Part shown: positions 23,501 through 31,765 of the stretch, piece by piece
Position numbering within the stretch: the first letter of the stretch is position 1
How the letters are laid out: each line of letters begins with the position of its first letter
Translations under genes and position numbers: made by a program
Notes under the pieces: generated by a model
Databases searched by the model: none
Told to the model about the DNA's origin: nothing
The model's input: only the letters and a program-made list of their open reading frames with translations
Origin: Patescibacteria group bacterium
Lineage (GTDB): Bacteria; Patescibacteriota; Patescibacteriia; Patescibacteriales; GWC2-42-12
DNA length: 36,110 bases
Assembly (NCBI GenBank): GCA_028703305.1
Contig: JAQVNC010000011.1
Coordinates: 1-36,110, forward strand
Direction of reading: 5' to 3'

Positions 23501-26500
23501 ACCATCAATTGTTTTAGCAACATCGCTTCCATCTCCAGCAGAACTCGTATTTCCTGCCGCATCAGTAATAGTTACTCCGGTAATTTGCAAAGCTGAAGTC
23601 CGGTCAGTGTTGCCTTCGGCAATGGTATAAGTAGCATTAAAGGTCGCGCCGGCATCCGCGGTGCTCCATGATAAAGCAACTCCGTTATATGAGCCGGTAA
23701 CCGAACCTCCGAGTTCGGCTGAGCCCGGAGTTAAGGTAAATATAATAGTATTACTTACTTTCAACCAACCGGCAACCGTAGCGTTTGAAGTAATTGATGA
23801 AATAGTAGGAGCAGCGACGTCTTTTAAGGCCGTTGGATCTGTATCAGCCGAGCTAACATTGCCTGCCGCATCAGTGGCGGTTACGGACGGAGTGATTACG
23901 CCGTCGTTAAGAGATGAACCGTTTATACTAATTGAAAAATTTCCGTCTGTTGCCGTGCCGGAACCAGTCGCAGTATGCGCGCTACCAGCATCAGCTAAAG
24001 TAACATTAACCGTGCTGTTTGCTTCAGCCGTACCGGTCACTATAATAGCGGCTTTCTCTGAATCACCGATTATTTCATTAGTGGCAATATGCCCAATTAC
24101 TGGAGCGGTTGGAGCCGCAACATCTTTAGTCGCGGTCGGCGAAGTTGCCGCTGTACTAACATTCCCGGCCGCGTCAGTGGCGGTTACGGATGGAGTAATC
24201 GTGCCGTCTGTTAATGTAGCTCCGTTAATAGTAATTGAATAAGCTATCGCATCGCCGGCTAATTGCTGGCTGCCGGTAACGGTTGCTCCGTTAGTTAAGC
24301 TTACATTTACCAATGCGTTAGCTTCGGCTGTACCGACTACTACGATAGCGCCTTTTTCCGCATTATTAATTTTATTATCAGTTGCTATTGAAGTAATAAC
24401 TGGAGCAGCCGGTTTATTCGCATCAATGGTTTTAACTATATCAATTCCGGCTCCGGCAGCACTGGTATTTCCATTCGCATCAGTAATAGTTACTCCGGAA
24501 ATTTGCAAAGCTGAAGTTTGATCAGTATGACCCGCGACTATAGTATAGGTAGCGGTATAGTGAGCGCCTGCATCCGCGGTGCTCCACGTTAAGGCAATCC
24601 CGTTATACGAACCGGTAACTGAACCTCCATCTTCGGCTGAACCCGGAGTTAAGGTAAATGTGATAGTGCCACCTATTTTTAACCAACCGGCTCCGGTTGC
24701 GTCTGAAGTAATTGATGTAATAGTAGGCAAAACAGTATCTTGCGTCGCTGTTGGAGCAGTATCAGCCGCGCTGGTATTGCCCGCCGCGTCAGTCGCGGTT
24801 ACGGATGGAGTGATTGTGCCGTCTGCTAAAGAAGCCGGAAGAGCGGCAGTTCCATCTAAGGTAACGCTAAAAGCAGTTTCTCCGCCAGAAAGCTGCTGCG
24901 TTCCGGTTTTGCTGTTTGCTCCGTTAGTTAAAGTTACAGATACCAAAGCATTAGCTTCAGCCGTACCGGTTACTATGATAGCGGCTTTTTCTGAATTATT
25001 TATTTTTTCATCCGTGGCAATATGGCCAATTATAGGGGCGTCTGGTGCAACCACATCTTTAGTCGCAGTATCAGTTCCGTTAGTGGCCGGATTGCCCGCG
25101 GCGTCAGTAACCGAACAAGTCGCGGTTATAGTTCCGTCGGCTAACGCACCAAGCGCGGTAGAGGCAATCGTAACTGCATTACTGCTAACCGCTCCGCTAA
25201 CCGGACCAACACTGCCAGATGTGCCGGTGATAGTACATGAAACCGTGCGACCGTCTTCTAGGCCAGTTGTAGTAATCGCGATATTAACTCCGCCGGCCGC
25301 ATCAGCCGCGTTCACATAATCGTCAGCCCCAAGCGCTACGGAAGCAAAAGTTGGGACAACAGTATCTTTAGTAATACTAGAAGCGCCGGAAGCTGCTCCG
25401 ATATTGCCGGCCGCGTCAATAATTTTAACGGTTAATGATTTGGCGCCATCGGCTCCTAAATCGGTAATTGATTGAGCATTGCCGGTTAAAGTATATTCTG
25501 CGCTGCCAGCTACAACTGCAATCGTAACCGGAGTCGCGAATTCAACACCGCCCACATACAAATGAGCCGTGCCAGCATAATTAGCTGCCGGGCTAGTGAA
25601 AGTTAAAGTAAAGCCGGTATTAGTGCTATTAATACTAGCGGCAACTACGGTTCCACCAACTGCGGTAAATGTGCCAACGACTGGAGCAGTTGGATTTATA
25701 GTATCTATATTGAATGTAGCTTGAGTATCTAATCCTTCTGCGTTCCCGGCAAGATCTTGAGCTAAGGAGCTATTTACTGTTACTCCGGCCGTTTCTTCGT
25801 TTAAGTCAGAAATAGTAAAATGTTGATGCCAAACATTGGCCGCCGTCCAACTTCCAGCGGCAGGCGTCCAGACGCCGGTAGTAGCGCTAAAAGTAATAGT
25901 CGGGGTTGAAGCCGGATTCATATTTTCATTATAGGTAACCGTCACTCCTTGATCTAAATCGCCTTCGTAAATTGTAGCCGTATCTACTGTTACTGTTCCG
26001 GTCGGCGCCGTAGTATCATAGGTCACACTGCCATTGCTGATTTGCGTGGCCGCATTGCCGGACGCGTCAGTCGCATTGAAAGTTACGGTGTAAATTGTGC
26101 CGCTGATTAATGAGTGTGCCCAATCAACACAAGCATTGACGCCAGTTGCTAAAACTAAATCAGTATGAGCTCCAGAATTTAAAGCTGTTCCTTGCAATGT
26201 ACATGTGTGAGTAGGATTAGCATCATCTGTACCACCGCTTCTGGTGAAAGTAATCACTCCGCTAGCGGCAACCGCGGCTTCGCTTAGAGTATAACTAACT
26301 TCTTGGTCGTTAATGAAATCACTGGCGGCCGGTTCGGTAGAAGTTATAGTAGGCGCGATGCCGTCGGTCGGAGTTGAAGATAAACTGCCGGTAATTATGT
26401 TGAGCGTTGAAGCATCTTTAGTATTAACCGGAGATCCTATTGTAGTGACATTTGGCGTATCTCCAGTGCCCATGGCGTCAACCGTAAGAACCGCTTTAGT

Positions 26501-27757
26501 TGTATCAACTTGTAAAACCGCGCTGGCGATTGTATGCCCGGTTACGCCAAAATCAGTTTTATCAACCGCGCTCATAGTTTCGGTAAAAGTAACTTCTATT
26601 GTAGTCGTGGTTAAAGTTCTAGTTGAGGCAATATCCGGTTTAATGCCATCTACCGCAGTAACGGTAACTGGCGTTATCGCCGTATTCGGAGAAACTGCCA
26701 AATCATTTAATGTATCTAATTGAGTATAGGTAACATTTGGAGTTGCCCCGGCGCCTAGAGCTGGCGCGTAAGTCAAGGTAATAACACCTGGCGCGGTTTC
26801 GCTTGCCGCGGATACCGTTGTACCGGCTACGTTAAATTCACTGCCTGAATCATTAACTGTAGCCCCATTCAAATCTTCACTAAAGGTTGCTCGGAGTGTT
26901 GTAGGTGAAATTGTTTGGGCTGACATTAATTTTGGTTTTGCCGCGTCAATTTCAGCCACAGCGCCACCATTAACATCGGCCAATAAATTTCCGACTATAT
27001 CAGCGCCTGACCCAGCGCTTTTAGTATAAGTAACGTCTTTAGCCTCGGTGCCGGTTACGCCGCCAGCAACCAATACATCAAAAGTATTATCATCGGCCGT
27101 GCCATATACAATACTTGTACCGGCCGAACCGCCGATATTAAAATCGCTGGCGGCCGAAAAAGTTGAATCTTGAACCGCTTCGCTAAAAACGATGGTAGCG
27201 GTGTCAACCTTGCCGTCGACATCTGCATCTTTAGTGGTTATAGAGGAAATTGTCGGCGCCGTGGCATCTACGGTAGTTAAGGGATTATAAGTATGGGAAA
27301 CAAAAGCATTATCTTTTGTTGCAACAGACCAGGCAATTGCCGAGTCTGCCCCAGGCGCTGTAGCCGAAAAAGAAACATTAGCACTGCCGCCTACCGCAAT
27401 GCCAAGGCCGACACCCGGATCAGGATCGCCGGTGCAAGTCGCGACTGAAGCGGTATTGCCCGATGTCCAGCCTGCCGGACAAGATAAACTGCCATTAATT
27501 GTAAAACCGGCCGGCGCAGTAATAGTTATGAGATATATAAAATTGCTGGAGCTACCATCATTAGCGAGATGAAAAGTATATGTTTTTGTTGACGCACCTT
27601 TTACTAACGTTTGATCGACCGTCACCGTTGCCGTATGCGCGGCAAAAACGTAGTTAATCACAAAAAAACCGCCAATCAAAATGACTGCGGCCAACAATAA
27701 AAATATCTTTTTTGATATTTTTTTAGGAACTACCCCAAGCGTAAGGTTTGTCCACAT
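20564..27757 (-). CDS. Giant Ig-like repeat surface adhesin
   Basis: This 2397-residue secreted protein has an N-terminal hydrophobic signal (~17-40, IFLLLAAVILIGGFFVINY). Residues ~41-900 hold diverse beta-sandwich domains with invasin/Big-type borders (DATAPTISSI, DTTAPTGTV). About ten ~100-residue repeats at ~900-1930 carry the pattern INxxEKxAIxVxGTAEAN...DGTITPSVTATDAAGN...ATKDVAAP. Then come two domains with SWTVPSTNTSNGKVRVIATD-like edges, and a C-terminal ~158-residue region with two SGWNLVSF/GKGYW units. Repeats of this type form long stalks in bacterial adhesins. No LPxTG or transmembrane anchor is visible at the C-terminus. It is first in a three-gene operon. Very low Cys and Ala/Thr/Val-rich composition fit an extended extracellular fibre. 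Confidence 0.88.
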   Translation of the reverse strand: MWTNLTLGVVPKKISKKIFLLLAAVILIGGFFVINYVFAAHTATVTVDQTLVKGASTKTYTFHLANDGSSSNFIYLITITAPAGFTINGSLSCPAGWTSGNTASVATCTGDPDPGVGLGIAVGGSANVSFSATAPGADSAIAWSVATKDNAFVSHTYNPLTTVDATAPTISSITTKDADVDGKVDTATIVFSEAVQDSTFSAASDFNIGGSAGTSIVYGTADDNTFDVLVAGGVTGTEAKDVTYTKSAGSGADIVGNLLADVNGGAVAEIDAAKPKLMSAQTISPTTLRATFSEDLNGATVNDSGSEFNVAGTTVSAASETAPGVITLTYAPALGAGATPNVTYTQLDTLNDLAVSPNTAITPVTVTAVDGIKPDIASTRTLTTTTIEVTFTETMSAVDKTDFGVTGHTIASAVLQVDTTKAVLTVDAMGTGDTPNVTTIGSPVNTKDASTLNIITGSLSSTPTDGIAPTITSTEPAASDFINDQEVSYTLSEAAVAASGVITFTRSGGTDDANPTHTCTLQGTALNSGAHTDLVLATGVNACVDWAHSLISGTIYTVTFNATDASGNAATQISNGSVTYDTTAPTGTVTVDTATIYEGDLDQGVTVTYNENMNPASTPTITFSATTGVWTPAAGSWTAANVWHQHFTISDLNEETAGVTVNSSLAQDLAGNAEGLDTQATFNIDTINPTAPVVGTFTAVGGTVVAASINSTNTGFTLTFTSPAANYAGTAHLYVGGVEFATPVTIAVVAGSAEYTLTGNAQSITDLGADGAKSLTVKIIDAAGNIGAASGASSITKDTVVPTFASVALGADDYVNAADAAGGVNIAITTTGLEDGRTVSCTITGTSGSVGPVSGAVSSNAVTIASTALGALADGTITATCSVTDAAGNPATNGTDTATKDVVAPDAPIIGHIATDEKINNSEKAAIIVTGTAEANALVSVTLTNGANSKTGTQQLSGGETAFSVTLDGTAALPASLADGTITPSVTATDAAGNTSAADTAPTATQDTVLPTITSITSDATGAGWLKIGGTITFTLTPGSAEDGGSVTGSYNGIALTWSTADAGAHYTATYTIVAGHTDQTSALQISGVTITDANGNTSAAGAGIDIVKTIDANKPAAPVITSIATDNKINNAEKGAIVVVGTAEANALVNVSLTNGATVTGSQQLAGDAIAYSITINGATLTDGTITPSVTATDAAGNVSTAATSPTATKDVAAPTAPVIGHIATNEIIGDSEKAAIIVTGTAEANSTVNVTLADAGSAHTATGSGTATDGNFSISINGSSLNDGVITPSVTATDAAGNVSSADTDPTALKDVAAPTISSITSNATVAGWLKVSNTIIFTLTPGSAELGGSVTGSYNGVALSWSTADAGATFNATYTIAEGNTDRTSALQITGVTITDAAGNTSSAGDGSDVAKTIDGHTPVAPTTITLLDPINNANKTAATLHIVGESGTTYNYSIEDASPGSPVTGTGTLTGGDQTITSIDVSSLDNGTLTASVTLTDTAGNVGPAGTDTATKDASVPSAPTITSIAGDNYINDSEKTAVHVVGTAEANSTVSVTLVGVATAGPVTGSASGGGAYDITIDASGLTDGTITPSVTATDAAGNTSAADTDPTATKDVAAPGTPVISSIATDNVINDAEKATIVVAGTAEANSLVTVSLTNVATVSGTQQLVGGATSYSITIDGTALTDGTITPSVTATDAAGNVSTAATSPTATKDVAAPTAPTITLLDPINNANKTAATITGTGEANAVIAYTITTSGGGGSVTGAGTVSGAGSINITGVNVSALADGTLTASVTLTDAAGNTGSAGTDTATKDADAPSAPVISHIAGNEKINDSEKAAIIITGTAEANSTVNVSLSDVGPAHTVTGSGTATGGNYSITIDGSSLNDGVITPSVTATDASGNVSAATATPTADKDVVAPVLTVVSGTDAGPVKTDTINVTIVDANTVTPEYGYSDDATCNGSDTYGNSFTSGVDFSITGNRTNYICTEATDSFGNVGYRYVGQLNTDNTVPALTLNSMFTGQTLTGGNVYTISWTASDTNLSATSMKIDYSINGGSSWTNIVDSSSNDGTESWTVPSTNTSNGKVRVIATDLATNATTAESSAFSITYSVVTDSTAPVAALNSPNGGESWDNTVAHIITWTATDNITAAGSLDVKLEYSTDGGGAWTTIIADTDNDGAYSWTPTGLTSANAMIKVTATDAASLTGSDISNNVFTLATPVTYPSSICTGPVAGVYTCDIALSSGWNLVSFPIIPSNTAIATVLLGISGVGTSTVVQYYDAGTWKAYTPDVGGTLETMQDGKGYWINMTNSATLTITGTSAPAAPNPPSTYSVISGWNLIGYKSVTAYKNTSTYLSTIPSGYMVYDQNNADKTSSYLQHGKGYWLWSTGSGSFIAAD
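21960..25060. repeat. In-gene tandem repeats (~300 bp) of the adhesin
   Basis: Roughly ten units, each bordered by a conserved AACATCTTTAGTCGCRGT-like segment (for example near 22008, 22300, 22606, 22907, 24116 and 25044). The shared internal stretch GCGTCAGTAGCGGTTACGGA recurs with few changes. Some unit pairs are close enough at DNA level to recombine. A second repeat type (encoding GSVTGSYNGIALTWSTADAG) occurs twice, near 23640 and 24570. Confidence 0.85.
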
Positions 27758-27869
27758 AAATTTTTTAGGCGAAAATATTTACGTCCTCTTTAATTAAGTA
27801 AATAATTTTTTGCCTGGTGAGTTATTAAAGTTTATTTAAAAAAAATAATTAATAATTCTAAATAGGAAA

Positions 27870-27969
27870 TGGATCCCGTATCAAGTACGGGATGACGGAA
27901 AGCGGGAATGGATTACGGGTCGTCCGCCTCGGCTCGCGCCGACGCGAGACGGGGAGCCCGGGATGACAA
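27870..27969. repeat. Palindromic repeats, family B copy 2 plus a longer relative
   Basis: 27870-27899 is TGG-ATCCCGTA-TCAAG-TACGGGAT-GACGGA, matching 1515-1544 except for paired stem changes. Immediately after it, 27909-27969 begins TGGATTACGGG and ends CCCGGGATGACAA, with an internal GC-rich palindrome GGCTCGCGCC-GACGCGAGAC. The local GC is far above the surroundings. Confidence 0.7.
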
Positions 27970-27992
27970 TATACGATAATGATTACTATTAA

Positions 27993-28021
27993 GTTTTATC
28001 AAACCGGCTAGCGCTTGTCAA
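27993..28021 (-). promoter_or_regulatory. Candidate promoter of the surface-protein operon
   Basis: Minus-strand TTGACA (28021-28016), 17-nt spacer, TAAAAC (27998-27993). The -35 is perfect and the -10 matches 4/6. It sits just after the upstream gene's terminator and about 240 nt before the adhesin ATG. Confidence 0.5.
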
Positions 28022-28080
28022 TAGATTTTTGCCTCTTTTGACAGAAAAATTATTTCGTGTTTTAAAAAAATAGAGAAAGA

Positions 28081-28112
28081 AAAACGCCCCGTGAAACCAC
28101 ACGAGGCGTTTT
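28081..28112 (-). terminator. Intrinsic terminator after the O-antigen-ligase/TPR gene
   Basis: 13-bp arms with one mismatch (28081-28093 and 28100-28112; AAAACGCCCCGTG against CACGAGGCGTTTT), 6-nt loop, T-rich on the exit side of the minus strand. It is 20 nt past the stop at 28133. It is also followed by T on the plus strand, so it may be bidirectional. Confidence 0.82.
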
Positions 28113-28132
28113 TACCGCTATCTTTCTATATT

Positions 28133-30553
28133 TTAGTATAAGCCAGGAAATTGTTTATGGATGATGTCAACCGAAGCTTGGTCGGAAGCTACGACGGTCA
28201 ATAGTTGCTTAATAACCAATTTTGCGTTTTCGGTTTCACCGGTTTTTTGGTATAAGAGGGCTAGGCTATAAAGCGCGTTAGCGTGATTCGGATTAGCCTG
28301 GACGATGCTTAAGAATAATTGCTCCGCCATAATAACGTCGTCATTTTTCTTAATTGTGCCGCCAGCCTGGCTGGTTACGCTTAAATCCTGGTTTGGTTCA
28401 TCGCCGGTGGTAATATTTTCCGTGGCTGATTGGGCGATGGCGCCGGAGGCGACCACTCCGCGGTTAAAATAAAGGCGTGCCAATTCAAAGCGATAGTCAA
28501 CATTATCCTTGGTCTGGATAACCGCTTTCTTTAAATTATCTATGGCATCGTCCATTTTATTTAACTGCTCGTAAGCGATAGCTTTGCCATAGTTGGCCGC
28601 GCCGAAATCGGATTTTTTATTTAAAGCCAAATCATATTTTTTTATGGCCTCGCTTATATAATATTCTTTCTGGGCCTGATCTTTTTCCGCGTTGGCGCGC
28701 GCCATGTTTATTAAAGCCATCCTTAGGTAAGGCGTTGGGCTGTCCGGCGATAATTCTATAACCTTATTATATAAATTTTCCGCCCATTCCAAAGCTCCCT
28801 GAACATAAAAAGAGGCGTTTTCATAAATTAAAGCCATGGACTCGTTATCGGCAGCGCTGTTGGGCGATAAAGTTAAAGCTTTTTTCCCGGATTCAATGGC
28901 TGATGACAGGCTGTTTTCTATGACAGTTTGGTTGCGGCCGCCATTAACTTCCTGATTGGCCAAGGTCATGTAATTATTGGCCAAATTCAAGTAATAAATG
29001 TCTTGATAAGGCGCTAAAATAATGGCTTTGTTGAGTTTGGCTATCTTTTGGTTCACGTCAGAAATCTTTAAAGATTGCATGACATAAACATCCGCCAAAT
29101 ACATTTTTACGCCCATGGTGAATAGGATAACTACGGTCGCGCTCAAGGTTAAGAAAATAGCGGCTAAAGCCAAAGCGTATTTAGGCGAGGCTCGGAATGA
29201 TAAATTAAGAGTCTTGAATTTTTCCGGATAATTAACGATCGCCATTGATACGGCCAAAATCGCGATCAGCATTGAAATCAAGATCAAGGCATTATTCATG
29301 GAAAATAATAAAGCAAAAATAATTACCGTGATAAAGCTTGAGAATAAGGCTAAAAGGATTGACTGGGTGTCGTTTTTTTGCACCTTAATTAAAGTTAAAA
29401 AGCAAATTGACAGGGCGATCAGGCCAATAATTACTATGGCTAAAACGCCTAGGCCGCCAACCGTGGCCGCCATTTCAAATAAAAAGCCGGAAGCATTATC
29501 AAACTTAGCGTCCCATAGGGGCGAGGCGTTAAAATCCGCGCCTTTATATTTATCAAAACTGTAATAAAATGATGACGGGCCGGATCCGAATAAGGGATCT
29601 TGTTTTAAACTTGATTTGGCGATATCAAAAGAAGCTTTGCGCGACAGGCTCACTTCTACCGGCAAATTCAAAGTCATAACATTAAAATTGCCCAAAACCA
29701 AAAGAATAATCAGGAGTAAAAAACTGGCGATGGGAATAACAATGTTCGCGCTGGAAATTTTAATGATCTTTGAAAGTAAAAACATTAAGACGATAACTAT
29801 GCCGACTATGGACGCCGGCCAGAAAGTAAAGCCGTTAAGTAAAGTCAAAACAAACAGCGATATTAAAATCACTATGCCCAGAACCGCTTTAATGGCGCCT
29901 ACTACGGCTCTATTCTTCAGGTCAGGATGGATTTCTTTAACTTGCGCCATGCCGATTACCAGGATGGGTAAAACTATGACTAAAAACATGGTTAAGGCGG
30001 ACAATGAATTTAAAGGGTTAAAGCTAATCGCCTGGGTAAAGCCAAACGGCAAAACAAATTTGCCTAAAAGCTGCAGCATGGAGTAAATCGCCACCAGGCC
30101 GGTTGAGCCGATTATGCCCCAAAATAATAATTTAATCCTTTTTTGGTCAATGTTGTTTATTACCAGATAATAAAATAAAATAAAAACTACTAAGGCCGCT
30201 AAACTTTTAGCCGGGTTGCCGTAAGTTCCCAATAAGCTGTCTTTTTGGCTGATAGATAAAACAGTAGAGGTGATAAAGATAGCCAAGAAGCCAACAATCG
30301 GCCAATCAAGAGGCGTTCTTTTAATGTTAAGTTCGCCGATGATTACGGCTTTAGTCACCCAGGCAACCGTGCCTAAAAGCACCAGAAAATAAAACAGCAT
30401 CATTTTTTCAAACCCCATATTTTGCGCTACCAAGCCGGTAAAAAATAACGGGCAGAGAAAAAATACTAAAAAAATCGAGCCGATAATAACAAAATCCAAA
30501 CCCTTGGTGGTGGTTGTTTGGTACTGTTTGGAGATAGTCTTTTTTTCATCCAT
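28133..30553 (-). CDS. O-antigen ligase-type membrane protein with C-terminal TPRs
   Basis: This 806-residue protein is a fusion. Residues ~15-490 are polytopic (about twelve hydrophobic segments) with an O-antigen ligase/Wzy_C-like extracytoplasmic loop containing LKQDPLFGSGPSSFYYSF and NASGFLFEMAATVGGLG. Residues ~500-806 carry TPR-like helix pairs (SGKKALTLSPNSAADNESMA, LYNKVIELSPDSPTPYLRMA, YDLALNKKSDFGAANYGKAI, LFLSIVQANPNHANALYSLA). Related proteins transfer lipid-linked glycans to lipid or protein acceptors; TPRs could bind the acceptor or partners. It is well separated from the other glycan cluster. It is preceded by a perfect hairpin in its leader and ends at a strong terminator. Confidence 0.82.
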   Translation of the reverse strand: MDEKKTISKQYQTTTTKGLDFVIIGSIFLVFFLCPLFFTGLVAQNMGFEKMMLFYFLVLLGTVAWVTKAVIIGELNIKRTPLDWPIVGFLAIFITSTVLSISQKDSLLGTYGNPAKSLAALVVFILFYYLVINNIDQKRIKLLFWGIIGSTGLVAIYSMLQLLGKFVLPFGFTQAISFNPLNSLSALTMFLVIVLPILVIGMAQVKEIHPDLKNRAVVGAIKAVLGIVILISLFVLTLLNGFTFWPASIVGIVIVLMFLLSKIIKISSANIVIPIASFLLLIILLVLGNFNVMTLNLPVEVSLSRKASFDIAKSSLKQDPLFGSGPSSFYYSFDKYKGADFNASPLWDAKFDNASGFLFEMAATVGGLGVLAIVIIGLIALSICFLTLIKVQKNDTQSILLALFSSFITVIIFALLFSMNNALILISMLIAILAVSMAIVNYPEKFKTLNLSFRASPKYALALAAIFLTLSATVVILFTMGVKMYLADVYVMQSLKISDVNQKIAKLNKAIILAPYQDIYYLNLANNYMTLANQEVNGGRNQTVIENSLSSAIESGKKALTLSPNSAADNESMALIYENASFYVQGALEWAENLYNKVIELSPDSPTPYLRMALINMARANAEKDQAQKEYYISEAIKKYDLALNKKSDFGAANYGKAIAYEQLNKMDDAIDNLKKAVIQTKDNVDYRFELARLYFNRGVVASGAIAQSATENITTGDEPNQDLSVTSQAGGTIKKNDDVIMAEQLFLSIVQANPNHANALYSLALLYQKTGETENAKLVIKQLLTVVASDQASVDIIHKQFPGLY

Positions 30554-30565
30554 AGATGTTTGTTT

Positions 30566-30592
30566 CCAATTAAATATTGTTAATTTAATTGG
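30566..30592. other. Hairpin in the leader of the ligase/TPR gene
   Basis: Perfect 10-bp arms CCAATTAAAT/ATTTAATTGG around a 7-nt loop, 13 nt upstream of the ATG at 30553. No T tract follows. It may be a leader structure or a palindromic protein-binding site. Confidence 0.4.
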
Positions 30593-30628
30593 CTGAATAA
30601 AAATAAATTAAATTATTTATAAATTAGC

Positions 30629-31759
30629 CTAAATTTTATCTTTTTTAATCAGCGCCTTAACTTCATTTATCATTTTAAGGTAAAACTCAAGATTATTCAA
30701 GCTGGCGAGCCTTAAGGCCAAAGGTTCGCCAATCTTAAATAAATAGTTCAGATATGCCTTGGAATAACGCCGTAATTCCGTCAGTTCGCTTAATCCGTTA
30801 ATTGGGGAAAAATCTTTAGAAAATTTGGCATTGGTTATGTTAATGGTCTCGTAAAAATTATTCGCTTTTAGGCTTAACGGCTTTTTTTTAAAAAAAAGTT
30901 TTCCATGCCGGCCTTCCCTGGTCGGGATAACGCAATCAAACATATCCCAGCCGAATTGGACAGACCTGATAATATCTTCAGGCAGGCCGATGCCTAAGCC
31001 GAAGCGTAATTTATTTTCCGGAATTTGCCCGGCCGTGTATTTTAAAGCGCCGGCTAAAAAATTTCCGGCTTCATCAACATGCCGGGCGCCAAAGCCAAAG
31101 CCGTCAAAGCCGATTTTAATTAATTCTTTAGAGCAATGCTCCCTTAATTTTAAATTATCGCCGCCCTGGATAACGGCAAAGAGCAGCGGCTTTTTATTAT
31201 TTTTAAGCGGCTGGCTTAATTTATCATATTCCCGCCTGCATCTTTTCGCCCATTTAATCGTCCTTTCAACCGAAGCGGACAGCTCGGCGTCGTTGTAGCC
31301 GTTGGGCGGGCAGTCGTCAAAACAAACGATCATATCCGCGCCTAAAGCAAACTGGGTTTTTATGGACAATTCCGGCGTCATTTTTAATTTAGCGCCGTCT
31401 AGCGGTGATTTAAAAATAGCGCCTTTATCATTGATAGCGCCATTAATTCCGTTTTTACGGATTAAGGAAAAAACCTGGTAGCCGCCGCTATCGGTTAAAA
31501 TCGGCTTTTGCCAATCCATAAAATTATGCAGGCCCTTGGCTCGCTTGATTAACTTCGCGCCCGGACGCAAAAATAAATGCAAAGTATTGGCTACCAGGCA
31601 TTCTAGATTCAAATTATTTAAATCTCCCGCACTTAAATGTTTTATTACTCCCCTGGTGGCATCAGACATAAAAATCGGCGTTTCCAGATTGCCGTGCGGA
31701 GTTTTTATTAGGCCGAGGCGCGCGTTGGATATTTTTGACTTATGAATTATTTTAAACAT
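30629..31759 (-). CDS. tgt: tRNA-guanine transglycosylase homologue lacking the zinc site
   Basis: This 376-residue TIM-barrel enzyme resembles bacterial TGT, which swaps guanine 34 of GUN-anticodon tRNAs for preQ1. Seen: LTDSGGYQVFSL with Asp90 (general acid/base), FDDCPP at 147-152, VIQGG at 196-200 and FDCVIPTREGRHG with the nucleophile Asp275. Two departures: GFGFGARHVDE (220-230) stands where TGTs have GGLSVGE, which touches the base; and the zinc ligands are gone, with NGLSELTEL (321-329) in place of the CxCxxC region and Asn355 instead of the His. I start at 31759 (MFKIIHKS), because the upstream in-frame ATG at 31771 lies inside a palindromic repeat. Confidence 0.87.
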   Translation of the reverse strand: MFKIIHKSKISNARLGLIKTPHGNLETPIFMSDATRGVIKHLSAGDLNNLNLECLVANTLHLFLRPGAKLIKRAKGLHNFMDWQKPILTDSGGYQVFSLIRKNGINGAINDKGAIFKSPLDGAKLKMTPELSIKTQFALGADMIVCFDDCPPNGYNDAELSASVERTIKWAKRCRREYDKLSQPLKNNKKPLLFAVIQGGDNLKLREHCSKELIKIGFDGFGFGARHVDEAGNFLAGALKYTAGQIPENKLRFGLGIGLPEDIIRSVQFGWDMFDCVIPTREGRHGKLFFKKKPLSLKANNFYETINITNAKFSKDFSPINGLSELTELRRYSKAYLNYLFKIGEPLALRLASLNNLEFYLKMINEVKALIKKDKI

Positions 31760-31765
31760 GGCATC

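Larger units (their letters stand above)
27758..28132. other. 375-bp intergenic region upstream of the adhesin
   Basis: No gene is seen here. In transcription order it holds the terminator of the preceding gene (28081-28112), a candidate promoter (27993-28021), two GC-rich palindromic repeats (27870-27969) and an AT-rich stretch up to the adhesin ATG. The predicted adhesin leader would be about 230 nt and contain both repeat hairpins. Confidence 0.7.

Noticed and set aside
21960-25060. A CRISPR array, because of evenly repeated segments
   Set aside because: The repeats are coding, ~300 bp apart, imperfect, and stay in one frame; there are no short identical repeats with unique spacers.
24579-25319. 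A 246-residue open frame on the plus strand inside the adhesin, and similar ones at 23661-24242 and 26313-26723
   Set aside because: They are antisense to a clear repeat protein, have Ala/Val/Pro/Ser-rich translations that repeat with the same period, and have no conserved motif. They are reflections of codon bias.
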